Assembly (NCBI GenBank): GCA_019828545.1
Contig: JACVRA010000185.1
Span: 1 to 64,000, forward strand
From: Paracamarosporium sp. OC-R06-R3
Lineage: Eukaryota > Ascomycota > Dothideomycetes > Pleosporales > Didymosphaeriaceae
Length of the DNA stretch: 64,000 nt
Direction of reading: 5' to 3'
Both the position numbers and the translations under genes were made by a program. Below the pieces are notes generated by a model. It saw only the letters and a program-made list of their open reading frames with translations, was not told the origin of the DNA and did not search any database. Below, piece by piece: positions 55,202 to 64,000 of the stretch (the stretch's first letter is position 1; every line of letters begins with the position of its first letter).

Positions 55202-56125
55202 TTAGTTTCCATCCCGATACAAATTATACATGTAATGCATCCTTTCCCTCTGAAGCTGCGTAAACCCCTGATAGCAAGAGTCCGTACTATAGTCCATGTA
55301 GTTATGAATAGGATCATACGTATCACTGCCCTTCTGGTTCGGACACGTTTGTTTCTTCGGACTGGTCGGACATCCATCCGTGCTCTCCCTTTCAAACGGC
55401 GTGTCGTCGATATAGTCTCCTGGTCCGTCACATGAGTAGCCCTCAAAAGTGTGCAGAAGACCCATCCAGTGACCGGCTTCGTGTACAGCCGTCATGCCGG
55501 AATTATACTCGTCCATGGTGCCATCAGGCATGGTGTTTGCGTTCACGTTGCACCCGTCGGAAAAGTAGACTGAGGGGTCTGATTTGCCGTTTGCAACGTT
55601 GGAGGGAAGACTGCAACGGCCGAGGACGCCGCCAGTCAAGTCGGTCTGGAAATAGAGGTTGAGCGTGCGGTAGGTGCCCTGGCGGAGTGCTTTCTTCATT
55701 TCAGTGTCATCATCTTTCTCGCCAGTAGCCCACTTCTCGTTTTGAGTCCATGTGACGTTGATAAGGTTAAATGAAATGCCGTAGTCTTTGTAAGCGGCGT
55801 TAAGGGCATCGACTTGAGCTTGCGGCATGTCGTTCGTGATATCATCTTTTTGATCAGGTTTAGCCACGATATGGAAGACAGCGTCGACGGTGATGGCGCT
55901 GCTGTTGTCCTTTGCGCGGGCTAGGAGTTCGTTGCGTTTTGCCCGCTGCGCGGGACTTCCGCCATTATTTGTGCCCTCATGTAGCCCCTGGACGGTTTCC
56001 AGAAAGTGGCCCGAAGCTTTTGTTGTATCGGTGCCGCAATCGAAGGATTTGGGGCGTGGAGTCGCATCTGTTGCGGCGGCTAGGAGTCCGAGCCCTAGGG
56101 AGGCAAGGAGGAGGGATTTGAACAT
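55202..56125 (-). CDS. Secreted M43 (pappalysin-type) zinc metalloprotease, MEP1-like
   Basis: Exported endopeptidase, 307 aa, single exon. Signal peptide at about residues 1-18 (LLLASLGLGLLAAA). A pro-region of about 60 residues follows, then the catalytic domain with DAVFHIVAK. The zinc site is HEAGHWMGLLH: ligands His215, His219 and His225, base Glu216. The Met-turn is in HNYMDYS. Cys pairs around CSLPS, GCNVN, YSCDGPGD, GCPT, TCPNQ and SCYQGFT are as in fungal MEP1-type enzymes, which in some pathogens degrade host proteins. Whether this species is a pathogen is not shown by the window. Confidence 0.92.
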   Translation of the reverse strand: MFKSLLLASLGLGLLAAATDATPRPKSFDCGTDTTKASGHFLETVQGLHEGTNNGGSPAQRAKRNELLARAKDNSSAITVDAVFHIVAKPDQKDDITNDMPQAQVDALNAAYKDYGISFNLINVTWTQNEKWATGEKDDDTEMKKALRQGTYRTLNLYFQTDLTGGVLGRCSLPSNVANGKSDPSVYFSDGCNVNANTMPDGTMDEYNSGMTAVHEAGHWMGLLHTFEGYSCDGPGDYIDDTPFERESTDGCPTSPKKQTCPNQKGSDTYDPIHNYMDYSTDSCYQGFTQLQRERMHYMYNLYRDGN

Positions 56126-56853
56126 AGCGAAACCGGACCCCCACTATTGAGTTGTCCCTGTGGTATCGAATTCCAAGCGACGTCGGATTGAAGATGTTGT
56201 TAAACCTTGTTTGTTGTGACTGTATTGCAAAGTGCTGATGGTGAATGTTAGTCCTGGGCATGCTTGTGAGGCTTATATCTTTCTCTTCACAGTGTTCTGG
56301 ATTCCAGAGTCTCACAATTACCATCTAGGCATATTTGGTCAACCGTCTAGACGTCTTGCTGGGTCAAAAACGTGGACGGAAGCGGGGACCTATGTCTCAG
56401 GCACCGCCACTATACTGACATGATGAATGTCTTGCTCGGGTTTAAGGGTCAGACATGCTCTTTGAACCATGTGAGCGATTTAATGCGACGATTGTTATTC
56501 GGAGGATGCATAGAGGAGTGAAAGAATTTTGCGAATCTATTGGTCGCCGATGTACGCCGTAACTCCAAACGCGCAGACGCATGTGGTACAAATCCACTTC
56601 CCGAAACCCCGGCCTATGGTCGCGACTCAAGTGCAAAAGGAAAAGAAAAGCACTGCAACAGAGCTGATAAAGGCAACCTGTCCACATTAGGAAGAACTGC
56701 CGTCCCGATCATGCGCCTTCGCCCGGGCGAGCGCGGCCGGTTGTTGTTGCAGTGCTCGGCTGTTCGTTATTCCACGACAAGTAGGTATGATCACCCAGTT
56801 TTCTATTGGCACAATCAGTCTTGATTCCTATTTCGGTCAGATGTCTCGGCGTC
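56126..56853. other. Intergenic
   Basis: Promoter of the metalloprotease gene and 3' end of the Cdc50 gene. Nothing else seen. Confidence 0.55.
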
Positions 56854-58247
56854 TTACCGTGGTTTAATAAGATGCGTAAGAGTGAAGATAGTGCCGAGCA
56901 GGATGCAGAGACCGCCGACGACGACGTAAGCAATGCCCAGGAATGGGTTCCTGCCACCGACGACTGTGCGGGTTGAGATGAGAACTGACTTAGTTCCGCC
57001 GTACGTGTCAGCCGGAAAGCCTAAAATGATCAGTCAATAATGAGGTCAAGGGTCAGGAATAATGCCATGCGTACGATCGAAGATCTGTAGCCGGTATGTG
57101 CCGGTTCTTAGTTCGTCGTTGTCGTTCCTCATGGCTAACTTGCTAAAGGTTGGTAGACCGGCTGTCCTCATCCATACTTGGAACGCCTCCCACGTGTGAA
57201 GATCCGGCAACGAGGTTGAATTGTAGCCATCCTCGGGATATCGTTCTTGCCAAAAGGGAGGAGGAACAACCTCATTGGGCTTGTACTTGGTTGTTCCGTA
57301 CAGGTCACCCTCAGAATTCCAAGAGATGCCGTTTTCAGTAAGGTTGTAAGACTGATACTCTTTAACGTTCAATGCAGTTAAATTGCTGTAGCTGTCATTG
57401 AACATGGAGTTCGCAATGAGGCCACAGGGATAATAAGGGCGACCATCTTTGGCGACATCAAGCGGATCGCACTCGCCGGATTTGATCTGTGGTCCGGTTT
57501 TGGCGTCTCCCTTCAGCTGATCAACATCGAAACTCTTCACGTAGCGTCGATGATTCTGGTAGAAGTTCGTGAGGCGATAATAAAGATATATGGGCCCGTT
57601 GATGGTGTCCGGTATGTTGAATTCAAGTATACAGACATTCGTGCTTTGATTCACGCCGGATGGCCAGTGGTATATTTCGCGTGCGTGTGCCCATTGGGGC
57701 TTGGACTTCATGTCTTTCTTGAAAGTCTGTGAAACATATTTCGACGGCATGTCTTTCAAGGGCGAGTTCGTGGGGATGGGAAGGGTTGTGTTAGGGGACG
57801 TATCATCTGTCAAGCAGTGGGTGTAATCGAGCGCGATCTCCTGAACCTGGTAGGTGTCAGCATATCTGCTCTCCCCACACCTCGCATCCAGCTCGTACCT
57901 GAGCGCTAGCATAAAGCAGCAGCCCGCCGATGGGCGCAAATATGATGCCAATGACGAAGAATATGGGCAGGACCGTCTTGGGAGTGAGGATAGGTCTACG
58001 GTCGCTTGTCAGTTACACTTCCTAGCTACACTTCCTGCAGCACTGGGACCGCAAACTCACTGCCATGCTTTCAACCGCTGCTGCCGAAAAGCAGTATCTA
58101 CACCGGCATTAGTATCTTCCATCCCTACGCATCGGGCTGTCGCTGCTCACTCGGGGGTCGTCTGCTCTTCGTCTTCTTCGCCGTCTCGTTGTTGGGGTCC
58201 TGGCTCGATATCGAGTCGGTATGTTCGACCTGCTGCGTCTGCGACAT
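56854..58247 (-). CDS. Cdc50/Lem3-family P4-ATPase (lipid flippase) subunit
   Basis: Non-catalytic partner needed for folding, ER exit and activity of phospholipid flippases. Five exons: 58247-58151, 58097-58061, 57995-57899, 57846-57075 and 57020-56854; 389 aa. Introns are 53, 65, 52 and 54 nt, with TACTAAT and CTGAC branch sites in the first two. Splicing yields [22 protein letters not shown], the family N-terminus. TM1 is at about 52-76 ([20 protein letters not shown]), followed by a long lumenal loop with [34 protein letters not shown] and several N-glycosylation sites. TM2 ([19 protein letters not shown]) stands near the end after [19 protein letters not shown]. The last exon is too short to appear as a long ORF. 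Confidence 0.92.
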
Positions 58248-59211
58248 GGTGGGCGATCCGCGCTGATCCGCAGCGTGTGAGAGTGTGTGATCGAAGTCGC
58301 GGTTGGAGATGTTCGTCGTTGGAACGACGCAGGTGTTCGCGCGGAAGTTAGCTTGGCCGGGGTTGCGCCTCGCTCCCGCCAAATTTAGAGCGGCCGCTGA
58401 CGCCCGCGCCACCCCGAGCAAGTCAACATCCCCGATTTCAACACTGCATATGTACACACTGCATGCATCTGGAAGAAGCCAATAAGATCACGCTTCCTGG
58501 CACTACGCAAAAACTGACGTCTGTGATGGTTGACTTATGTGCTACCTCAAGTACCTATTCCATGGACGTTGGCTGCTCCATGTCTTATCGCGGACCTGCA
58601 GTGCAATGCATCCTGCTGTGGCACATTGCAGAATGCTGCCGCGGAGATGTTTACTCTTGCGATGTACACACAACGAGACCAAAGTATCAAGGGTATGGAG
58701 CGATTCATGGTTTGCACGATGGCGGTAAATAGTCGATTGTGCATTCTAAAGCTACGAAACAACACAGATATCCAAAATGAAGACTGCTCGCCACCCTCTT
58801 GGGGCAACGGAACAAGGGAAGAAACACATAAGTCTGTAGTGTAGGGGGGTATCAGCATAACAGATGAAAAGGAAACGATAGAGCGGCGTGATCAAGCTGA
58901 CGCCGCAGTGATGATGATGATGATGGTGGAGAGACCTAAACCCAGCCGAAAGCAACCTGTCCATACATGCAATATGCCCATACCAAGGCAGTGAACGCCC
59001 GATCAATCGTAAATCATAATGAGAGTGGGGATGCATCCGCCTTCCCCATGCTGTGATGAAAATCAAATCCGATAACGCCGTTCATGTCCGTGGCTGCTTA
59101 TGCAACGCAATGCAAATCGTAGATTACGAGGACTCAAGGTAGCTAATGAGTCCAAGGCCAGTGTGTGTGTCGTAAGAGATTGTGAATATCAGCGTCCATG
59201 TCTCAGAGCGT
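58248..59211. other. Intergenic
   Basis: Promoter of the Cdc50 gene and 3' region of the SWIRM gene. A TGA/ATG trinucleotide tract lies at 58909-58926. No gene seen. Confidence 0.5.
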
Positions 59212-60384
59212 TTAGACGTAGTTGACAAAATGCTTGGGGTCAAACCAGCCAACCTTGTCGTAAACCGACCAAAGCTTAGAGGCCTTGTTCACGTCGATCT
59301 TGCAGGCCTGCTGAGCGTCGGTCTTGCGGAACTCCTTGCCAATCTTCAAGGCTTCGATGCGGGCTTGGAAGATGCGACGCTTGCTGCAAAGGTAGGTAGC
59401 GCAAGACAGGCGGAGCGTGCCAGCCAGAGGAATCTCGGCCTCGTGCAGCAAGTGGCGGTCGGGATCGTCGTGGAGCTTGAGAGCCGAGCCTTTCCATTCG
59501 GTCTTGAGGGCACTGCTGTTGCCTGCGCCGAGAGTGCTGAGAGGTGGCGAGTAATCCGGGAGCGAATTGTAGTCGGTGTCATCGCGGGTTCCAACCGGTC
59601 GCGCAGGCTTCGGCGACGCCGAACTAGGGCCCGCTTCGGAGAAAGAATCGTAGACCTGGGCCCTTGGAGTGCGTTTTTGGACGCGAGGCGTACGGGGAGA
59701 GCGAGGAAGGCGTGGAATGCCAACTTTGGGCAGCCTGCCTTGAGACCTTGACGACGGAGCAGGTGCCAACTTCTTCAACGGCTCCCTCTTGTTCACGCCG
59801 GCTCTCCTTTGGCTGATTTCCCTATCGAACTGCCGCTCTTGTAGGAACCAGGCTCTGGGGTTCTTGCGGTATAGGTCGTGGACATTGGAGACAAAGGTAA
59901 CGGCGAGTTCGTAGTCTTCGCGGGCAGGCTTGCTCTTGAGAGCGGCAAAGCGGGCAGAGTTCATGTGCTTGGTAATGAGGTCTTGAGAGGCAGGGTCCAC
60001 CTGCTCCTGGGGGAACAGTGGCTCGTCAGCGGCGATTGAGCTGGCAGTGTCGCTGCGGCGGAAAAGCGGGGGGTCTCGTACACCGTCCACGTCCATTTTG
60101 TCCATGTCCTCTTTCTGTGTGTAGGGCTCGTAGGGGGAGATTGGCGGGGAGGCCAACGCATATGTGGCGGTGGTGTCGCGCTTCGTGAATGATGCCTCGG
60201 GTGACCATGGCAGCATTGCAGGCTTCACTGGCGACTCCCTGGTGGCGAAGGATGCAAACGACGTGGCTGCAATTGAGGGTGCAGCCGAGCCAAAGGACTC
60301 TGAGCGCTTCATCTCCGGGGGCGACAGGAGCGAGGAAACGGAAATCTGCTTCGATGGGAGGGCGTGGTGTGAATTGTTTGCCAT
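59212..60384 (-). CDS. SWIRM-domain protein, Fun19/Laf1-like
   Basis: Single exon, 390 aa. The C-terminal 90 residues (about 298-390) form a SWIRM domain: WKGSALKLHDDPDRHLLHEAE, LRLSCATYLCSKRRIFQAR, then KTDAQQACKIDVNKASKLW and YDKVGWFDPKHFVNY. SWIRM domains are small helical modules in chromatin regulators. The domain arrangement (disordered Ser/Pro-rich N-terminus, SWIRM at the very end) matches yeast Fun19 and fission yeast Laf proteins, linked to histone deacetylase complexes. A helical part at about residues 130-185 (AREDYELAVTFVSNVHDLY) is also usual. Nuclear, by basic stretches such as RSPRTPRVQKRTPR. The ATG at 60384 is the first in frame. Confidence 0.87.
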   Translation of the reverse strand: MANNSHHALPSKQISVSSLLSPPEMKRSESFGSAAPSIAATSFASFATRESPVKPAMLPWSPEASFTKRDTTATYALASPPISPYEPYTQKEDMDKMDVDGVRDPPLFRRSDTASSIAADEPLFPQEQVDPASQDLITKHMNSARFAALKSKPAREDYELAVTFVSNVHDLYRKNPRAWFLQERQFDREISQRRAGVNKREPLKKLAPAPSSRSQGRLPKVGIPRLPRSPRTPRVQKRTPRAQVYDSFSEAGPSSASPKPARPVGTRDDTDYNSLPDYSPPLSTLGAGNSSALKTEWKGSALKLHDDPDRHLLHEAEIPLAGTLRLSCATYLCSKRRIFQARIEALKIGKEFRKTDAQQACKIDVNKASKLWSVYDKVGWFDPKHFVNYV

Positions 60385-61025
60385 GGTTGGCTTCAGCGTA
60401 GTGATTGTGCGTCAATTGAGTCGTCAAGGGGGTGCAGCAGTACAAGCGGGCAGGCGCGTGTTTAAGTACGTCTAGGCAGCAATCCAAGTGCGAGCGTGTT
60501 GGTTGGGAGTCAATGTGCGGTACAGTGTGATTAGAAAGGCGGAAGCGGGCGGTGGCGACTTGGTAGAGCTTTATAAGGCAGGGAGCCAGTCAGCGTGGGA
60601 AGGGTGCGGAGACACAGAGCGGACGAAAGACGCTGCAGGCAGAGGGCAGGCGGAGATATCCAAAGTGCGAAAGGCGCGGAGTCGAAGGGGACGAGCCTGT
60701 TTATGAGGGCTCGGGCTCCAGGCGGCAGTCAAAGGACGTCGCAGGCTTGGGCAGGCGACAAAGACGGCAGGGCGACTGAAACAGGACACAAAGGGTGGCA
60801 CACGTCGCCGCAGCGCCATCAGCTGGGCTCGTCTCTCCCGGCCGGGAAGGGCTGAACAATGACTGGTGAATCGAACTGGGGAGAATGATGTGGACGCGAC
60901 TTCCACGGGCGCCGAAACGGCGTTAGCGGGCGGCGCTACTGGAGGGCAGGCGCGCATGCGCCGCAGGGCAAGGGCAGGGCACAGGGCACAGGGCACACCT
61001 TCCCGAAGCGACGCTGCAGCAGGAG

Positions 61026-61067
61026 CAGGTGCAGGTGCAGTTGCATTTGCGTTTGCATTTGCAACTC
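61026..61067. repeat. Degenerate hexamer tract (GCAGGT to GCATTT type)
   Basis: Seven successive 6-bp units beginning GCA or GCG: GCAGGT twice, GCAGTT, GCATTT, GCGTTT, GCATTT, GCAACT. An AATTC-type pentamer run follows directly. Confidence 0.6.
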
Positions 61068-61523
61068 AATTCAATTCAATCCACTGTTGCCATGAATACG
61101 TCGCGCAGGCTCTCTCTCAATTGCATTGCGTGAATGAATGCGTGCTGTCGCCGCGCCATTGGGCAGCCCGCCCGCAGAGCCACGTTGCTACCTGACGGCG
61201 AGCGAGGTTACGTGCCTGCTCACTCCTCACCCCCAGCGCTCTCGTCGACGGTGGAGCCGCGACACCGCCTCCGTCATGGCTCGCCCATTGCTCACCCAGC
61301 AGTCCATCTGCCCATCTCGACGGCCCTCCTCCTGCGGACTTTGGCGGGCCTGTGACCTCGACGGCGAGCGGACTCCTGACACCTCTGTTCGCATGAGACC
61401 GTATTAGCCGCCACCTTGCTCATTTCTCACGTCCCCCCCAGGCCTGTCTCGTGACGGCTGGCGCTCCCAAGCCACGCGGCGGGCCCTGTAGGGGGCGTCA
61501 TCCACGGCGGGCGCCCTCTGCGA

Positions 61524-61559
61524 GCCAGCAATGCCAGCAATGCCAGCAATGCCAGCAAT
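61524..61559. repeat. Tandem repeat, four perfect 9-bp units
   Basis: GCCAGCAAT repeated four times without interruption. No reading frame through it belongs to a supported gene. Confidence 0.85.
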
Positions 61560-61702
61560 GGCATGGGCGCGCCGCACCCGCTGCCCTTGGCCTGGCCTGG
61601 CCTCGCTGCAGAGCATGCCGTGCAGCGGGAGCGACTCTCTGCAGCGCTGGTGCTGGTTCTGGTTCTGGTTCCTGCTGCCAATTGCCGTCCTCGCGGCGCT
61701 CC

Positions 61703-61718
61703 ATTGCAATTGCAATTG
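61703..61718. repeat. ATTGCA tandem/palindromic tract
   Basis: ATTGCAATTGCAATTG reads as hexamer repeats and contains overlapping CAATTG palindromes. Related ATTGCC units recur near 62052-62070. Confidence 0.6.
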
Positions 61719-63455
61719 GCATGTGACGGCGCCGCCAGGTCTCAGCTGGCCCTGGAGAAGGCTGCGGATGACCGGCCAACCCGCCCCGTGAGTCATTGCC
61801 CACCCACCCCGATGCGCACCTGGACACTCGTCACACCATCTCGTTGCCGTCATGGTGGAGGGGTAGCGGGGTGTGTCTGTCTTATCGTTATCGCCGCCCG
61901 GTGTGGGGTCGGTTGATGAAATGCAGGGATGCTATTTCGGGCCCTCTACGCGCCTGTTGGCCTGCCCATCCCTCCACCCCCCAAAGCCGCCGCATACCGA
62001 TCCCATGCGCCATGTCTACTCGCCGTGCCCCCTACTACGACCCGGCTTGAGATTGCCATTGCCATTGCATGCCCGCCAATTGACCCTGCCCGACATCCAC
62101 CACGCCTGCACTCCCTCCTCCATCGCCGCCACGCGTCTGACTGTGTCACCGGACTTCAAGTGGGATGGAGCCCCAAATCTTCCCTAACTCCAATATGCGT
62201 TCCTTCGTGTTGCCCAGACGCCCCATACTTTCTGTCTTCCCTGATCGTCGATTCCACCCGCCAATGCCCAACGCCTGACGCCTCTAGTCTGCCCTCATAC
62301 GGGCATCAACTCGACACCTGGGCTGTATCATGCAGCGGGCCATTGGCCAATCGCCGCCGGCTCTACACTCTCCTTAATAGGAATGTACCGCTCTGCGATG
62401 CGGACCCGACCGACTCATGCTCAACCGGACCATCTTTTAGACAAAGATCCCACTTACGTTTCTTTCATGGCGGTGTGCTACGAGCTAAACTATGGCCCTA
62501 ACAAAGACGAACGATGGCTCGTGCAAGCGCTCCTATCGCGCCATGACTAAGTTAGACCGAACGCTCTCCCTAACAATGCAACCCTACCGAGGTTTCTTGC
62601 CCACTGCAAACCACAATTGAAACGTGGTCCTAAGCCCACCCATCCGGTCCTGCATGACCGTGCCAGGCGTTGAATGGAACTGCCTCCATAAGTGGGCACC
62701 CGAGCCAACAAGTACAGTCAGAGCCTTTGGAGCGGTCTGCCCGTCATACAAGTGATTGCTCATGCCGAGCACCTCACCGCGTTTAACGCAGAGTTAGTCG
62801 ATGTCCTCTAGTGTTGTTCTCTGGTACAATCTACTAGTAAGGTCCCTTAGTATCCGACGTGGACCATTCATGCGGGTACGATGCCGTTTCGGCCCTAATG
62901 TGCAAACTAACTCTCGGTGACCGGCTGTAAAGACCCTCATGGCGCCATTGTATGCAATTGAGAGAATCAAGGACGCAATTGCTGCGCAGCTGTCTTTTGT
63001 GTGCATGACGACATACTTTTTTCCCATACGGCTTGAGCGCTTTGTAACACCCGGGCTCGGAAAGTCATGCGAGCATGTCCGAAGAATAATTGCTTCTCCA
63101 GACTCCGAAGCAGGGACATGCCGCAATGTTCGCCGCCCTGCACCCGCATCAATTAGTACGTCACAATGTCGCCAATTGGTCGACAGCCCATCAACTTCAC
63201 ACAATCAGCGTGTCAACATCTGGTCTCCCACAGGCCCTGTTTCCGTCCTAGCGTTGCACGTCAAGATCGATAACCTGGGAGATCTACGATCTCGGTCACG
63301 TGCACCCGCATTGACCTCACCGCGCTAGCTTGGACCTCTCGCGTCCCCGCAAACCTGGGGAACTTTATTCCAACCGTCCCGTCGCGGGCCGTCGCCATGC
63401 GTCCATCTTCGTCGCCGCCTCCAACCTCAAGCGGCAGCATGCCGGACCCGCAAGC

Positions 63456-64000
63456 ATGCCACCGCCACATCTCCAGTCATCTCGCGCGTTCATAACCCAG
63501 CTCTTCGATGCCCTCAGCGTGCATGCCGGCGACCCTCCCGGCGCCCCCGTCGAACGCAATGCCATCTCGAACCCGCTCGAAGGTGCAGGTGGCGAGGTAA
63601 AAAAGCAGCTCCTAGCACTACACGTTGCGTTCCCAAACGAGCTACTGCCCGCGCTGGATCTGCTCGACCGGACGCTCGTCACGCGCTTCCGGATCCTCCG
63701 CGACACAGACGTCCAGACAGACGGCGCTGCGCCTCGAAATATACGAGGACGCGTCATGGAAGGAAACACGCGAGGAGCAGCAGGCAGCCATGATAATGGA
63801 TCCGTCGGCAACGTCTCGAGGCAGCATGCTCCGCCGTCAGACGGAGTCGGTCGAATAGACCCATCCGATACCGAAATGCAAATGCAAATGCAAATGCAAG
63901 ATGCGCCGCGCTCGGGCCCAGCCGAGCACGCAGATAACGGAGAAGACCACACGGCCGCTGAAGCCGTCGAGAAGGAAGTAGCGGACACCGTGTACTACGT
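63456..64000 (+). CDS. N-terminal part of a probable SWIM zinc-finger protein (runs off the window)
   Basis: Open from ATG 63456 to the window end, 181 codons, no stop. Residues 10-30 (SSRAFITQLFDALSVHAG) and 53-83 (KKQLLALHVAFPNELLPALD, LLDRTLVTRFRI) form a well-structured helical start. I remember this block, followed by a variable acidic part and VYYV, from ascomycete proteins that carry a SWIM zinc finger later on. The zinc finger itself would lie beyond the window and is not seen. The variable part includes four ATGCAA units (63876-63899) coding for Met-Gln repeats. SWIM proteins include Shu2-type recombination mediators, but that link is only inference. Confidence 0.65.
   Translation, partial: MPPPHLQSSRAFITQLFDALSVHAGDPPGAPVERNAISNPLEGAGGEVKKQLLALHVAFPNELLPALDLLDRTLVTRFRILRDTDVQTDGAAPRNIRGRVMEGNTRGAAGSHDNGSVGNVSRQHAPPSDGVGRIDPSDTEMQMQMQMQDAPRSGPAEHADNGEDHTAAEAVEKEVADTVYY
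63876..63899 (+). repeat. Coding hexamer repeat, four ATGCAA units
   Basis: Encodes (Met-Gln)4 in the linker of the SWIM-like protein. A 6-bp unit can change in number without frameshift. Confidence 0.85.

Larger units (their letters stand above)
60385..63455. other. Gene-free, GC-rich stretch of 3.1 kb between divergent genes
   Basis: Longest stretch without a supported gene. ORFs up to 190 codons occur on both strands but overlap each other, lack domains and follow GC composition. It contains an unusual number of short tandem repeats between 61.0 and 62.1 kb (entered separately). It should hold the promoters of the SWIRM gene (-) and the SWIM-like gene (+). A noncoding RNA is possible but not shown. 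Confidence 0.5.

Noticed and set aside
61404..62501. ORFs of up to 190 codons in the repeat-rich 61-62.5 kb interval
   Set aside because: Composition follows the simple repeats, several frames on both strands are open at once, and there is no recognisable domain.

Overview
This window looks like chromosomal DNA from a filamentous ascomycete (Pezizomycotina, probably a Dothideomycete). Nearly all genes are monocistronic on both strands and have short 46-130 nt introns with GT..AG ends and CTAAC/CTGAC-like branch points. The content is typically fungal: Atg8, Nce101, an AA9 polysaccharide monooxygenase, an RNase H1 with doubled hybrid-binding domain, a FacC/Yat2-type carnitine acetyltransferase and a Fot1/pogo transposon remnant. 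I could not place the species. Exon joins below were built by hand from splice signals, reading frame and remembered family conservation. No search was run.

Layout. 1-0.95 kb: the 3' half of a Fot1/pogo-like transposase broken by a nonsense codon. 2-5 kb: a histidine-phosphatase enzyme and a secreted lysine-rich orphan protein. 6.8-9.8 kb: carnitine acetyltransferase (-). 11-18.8 kb: a block for DNA and RNA transactions: RAD57-like recombinase paralogue (+), Sae2/Ctp1/CtIP-like resection factor (-), an F-box protein (+) and a seven-knuckle Gis2/CNBP protein (+). 20.5-23.3 kb: RNase H1 (-) and a DUF202 membrane protein (+). 24.3-26.6 kb: bifunctional PFK-2/FBPase-2 (+). 27.6-33.3 kb: a sugar porter, a DHA2-type multidrug porter and a Cyc2-like mitochondrial flavoprotein, all on minus.

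33.3-40.4 kb is AT-rich, gene-poor and accessory in character. It holds a secreted cyanophycinase-like S51 peptidase and two orphan one-TM proteins, and is bounded on the right by the AA9 gene. 42-51.1 kb returns to housekeeping genes: an orphan membrane protein, an M1 aminopeptidase (8 introns), NCE101 (60 aa), ATG8 and coproporphyrinogen oxidase. 51.6-56.1 kb carries a secreted SnoaL-like protein, two small tentative ORFs and a secreted M43 metalloprotease. 56.8-60.4 kb encodes a Cdc50/Lem3 flippase subunit and a SWIRM protein. A 3.1 kb gene-free, GC-rich stretch full of short hexamer/nonamer repeats follows, and the window ends inside a gene that resembles the N-terminus of fungal SWIM zinc-finger proteins.

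The genes do not form one obvious pathway or a secondary-metabolite cluster. The points most worth following are: the neighbouring RAD57 and SAE2 homologues; the nonsense break in the transposase; the carnitine acetyltransferase with two possible C-termini; in-frame intron retention in the sugar porter; an uORF overlapping the start of the SnoaL gene; and the AT-rich island of secreted and orphan genes.
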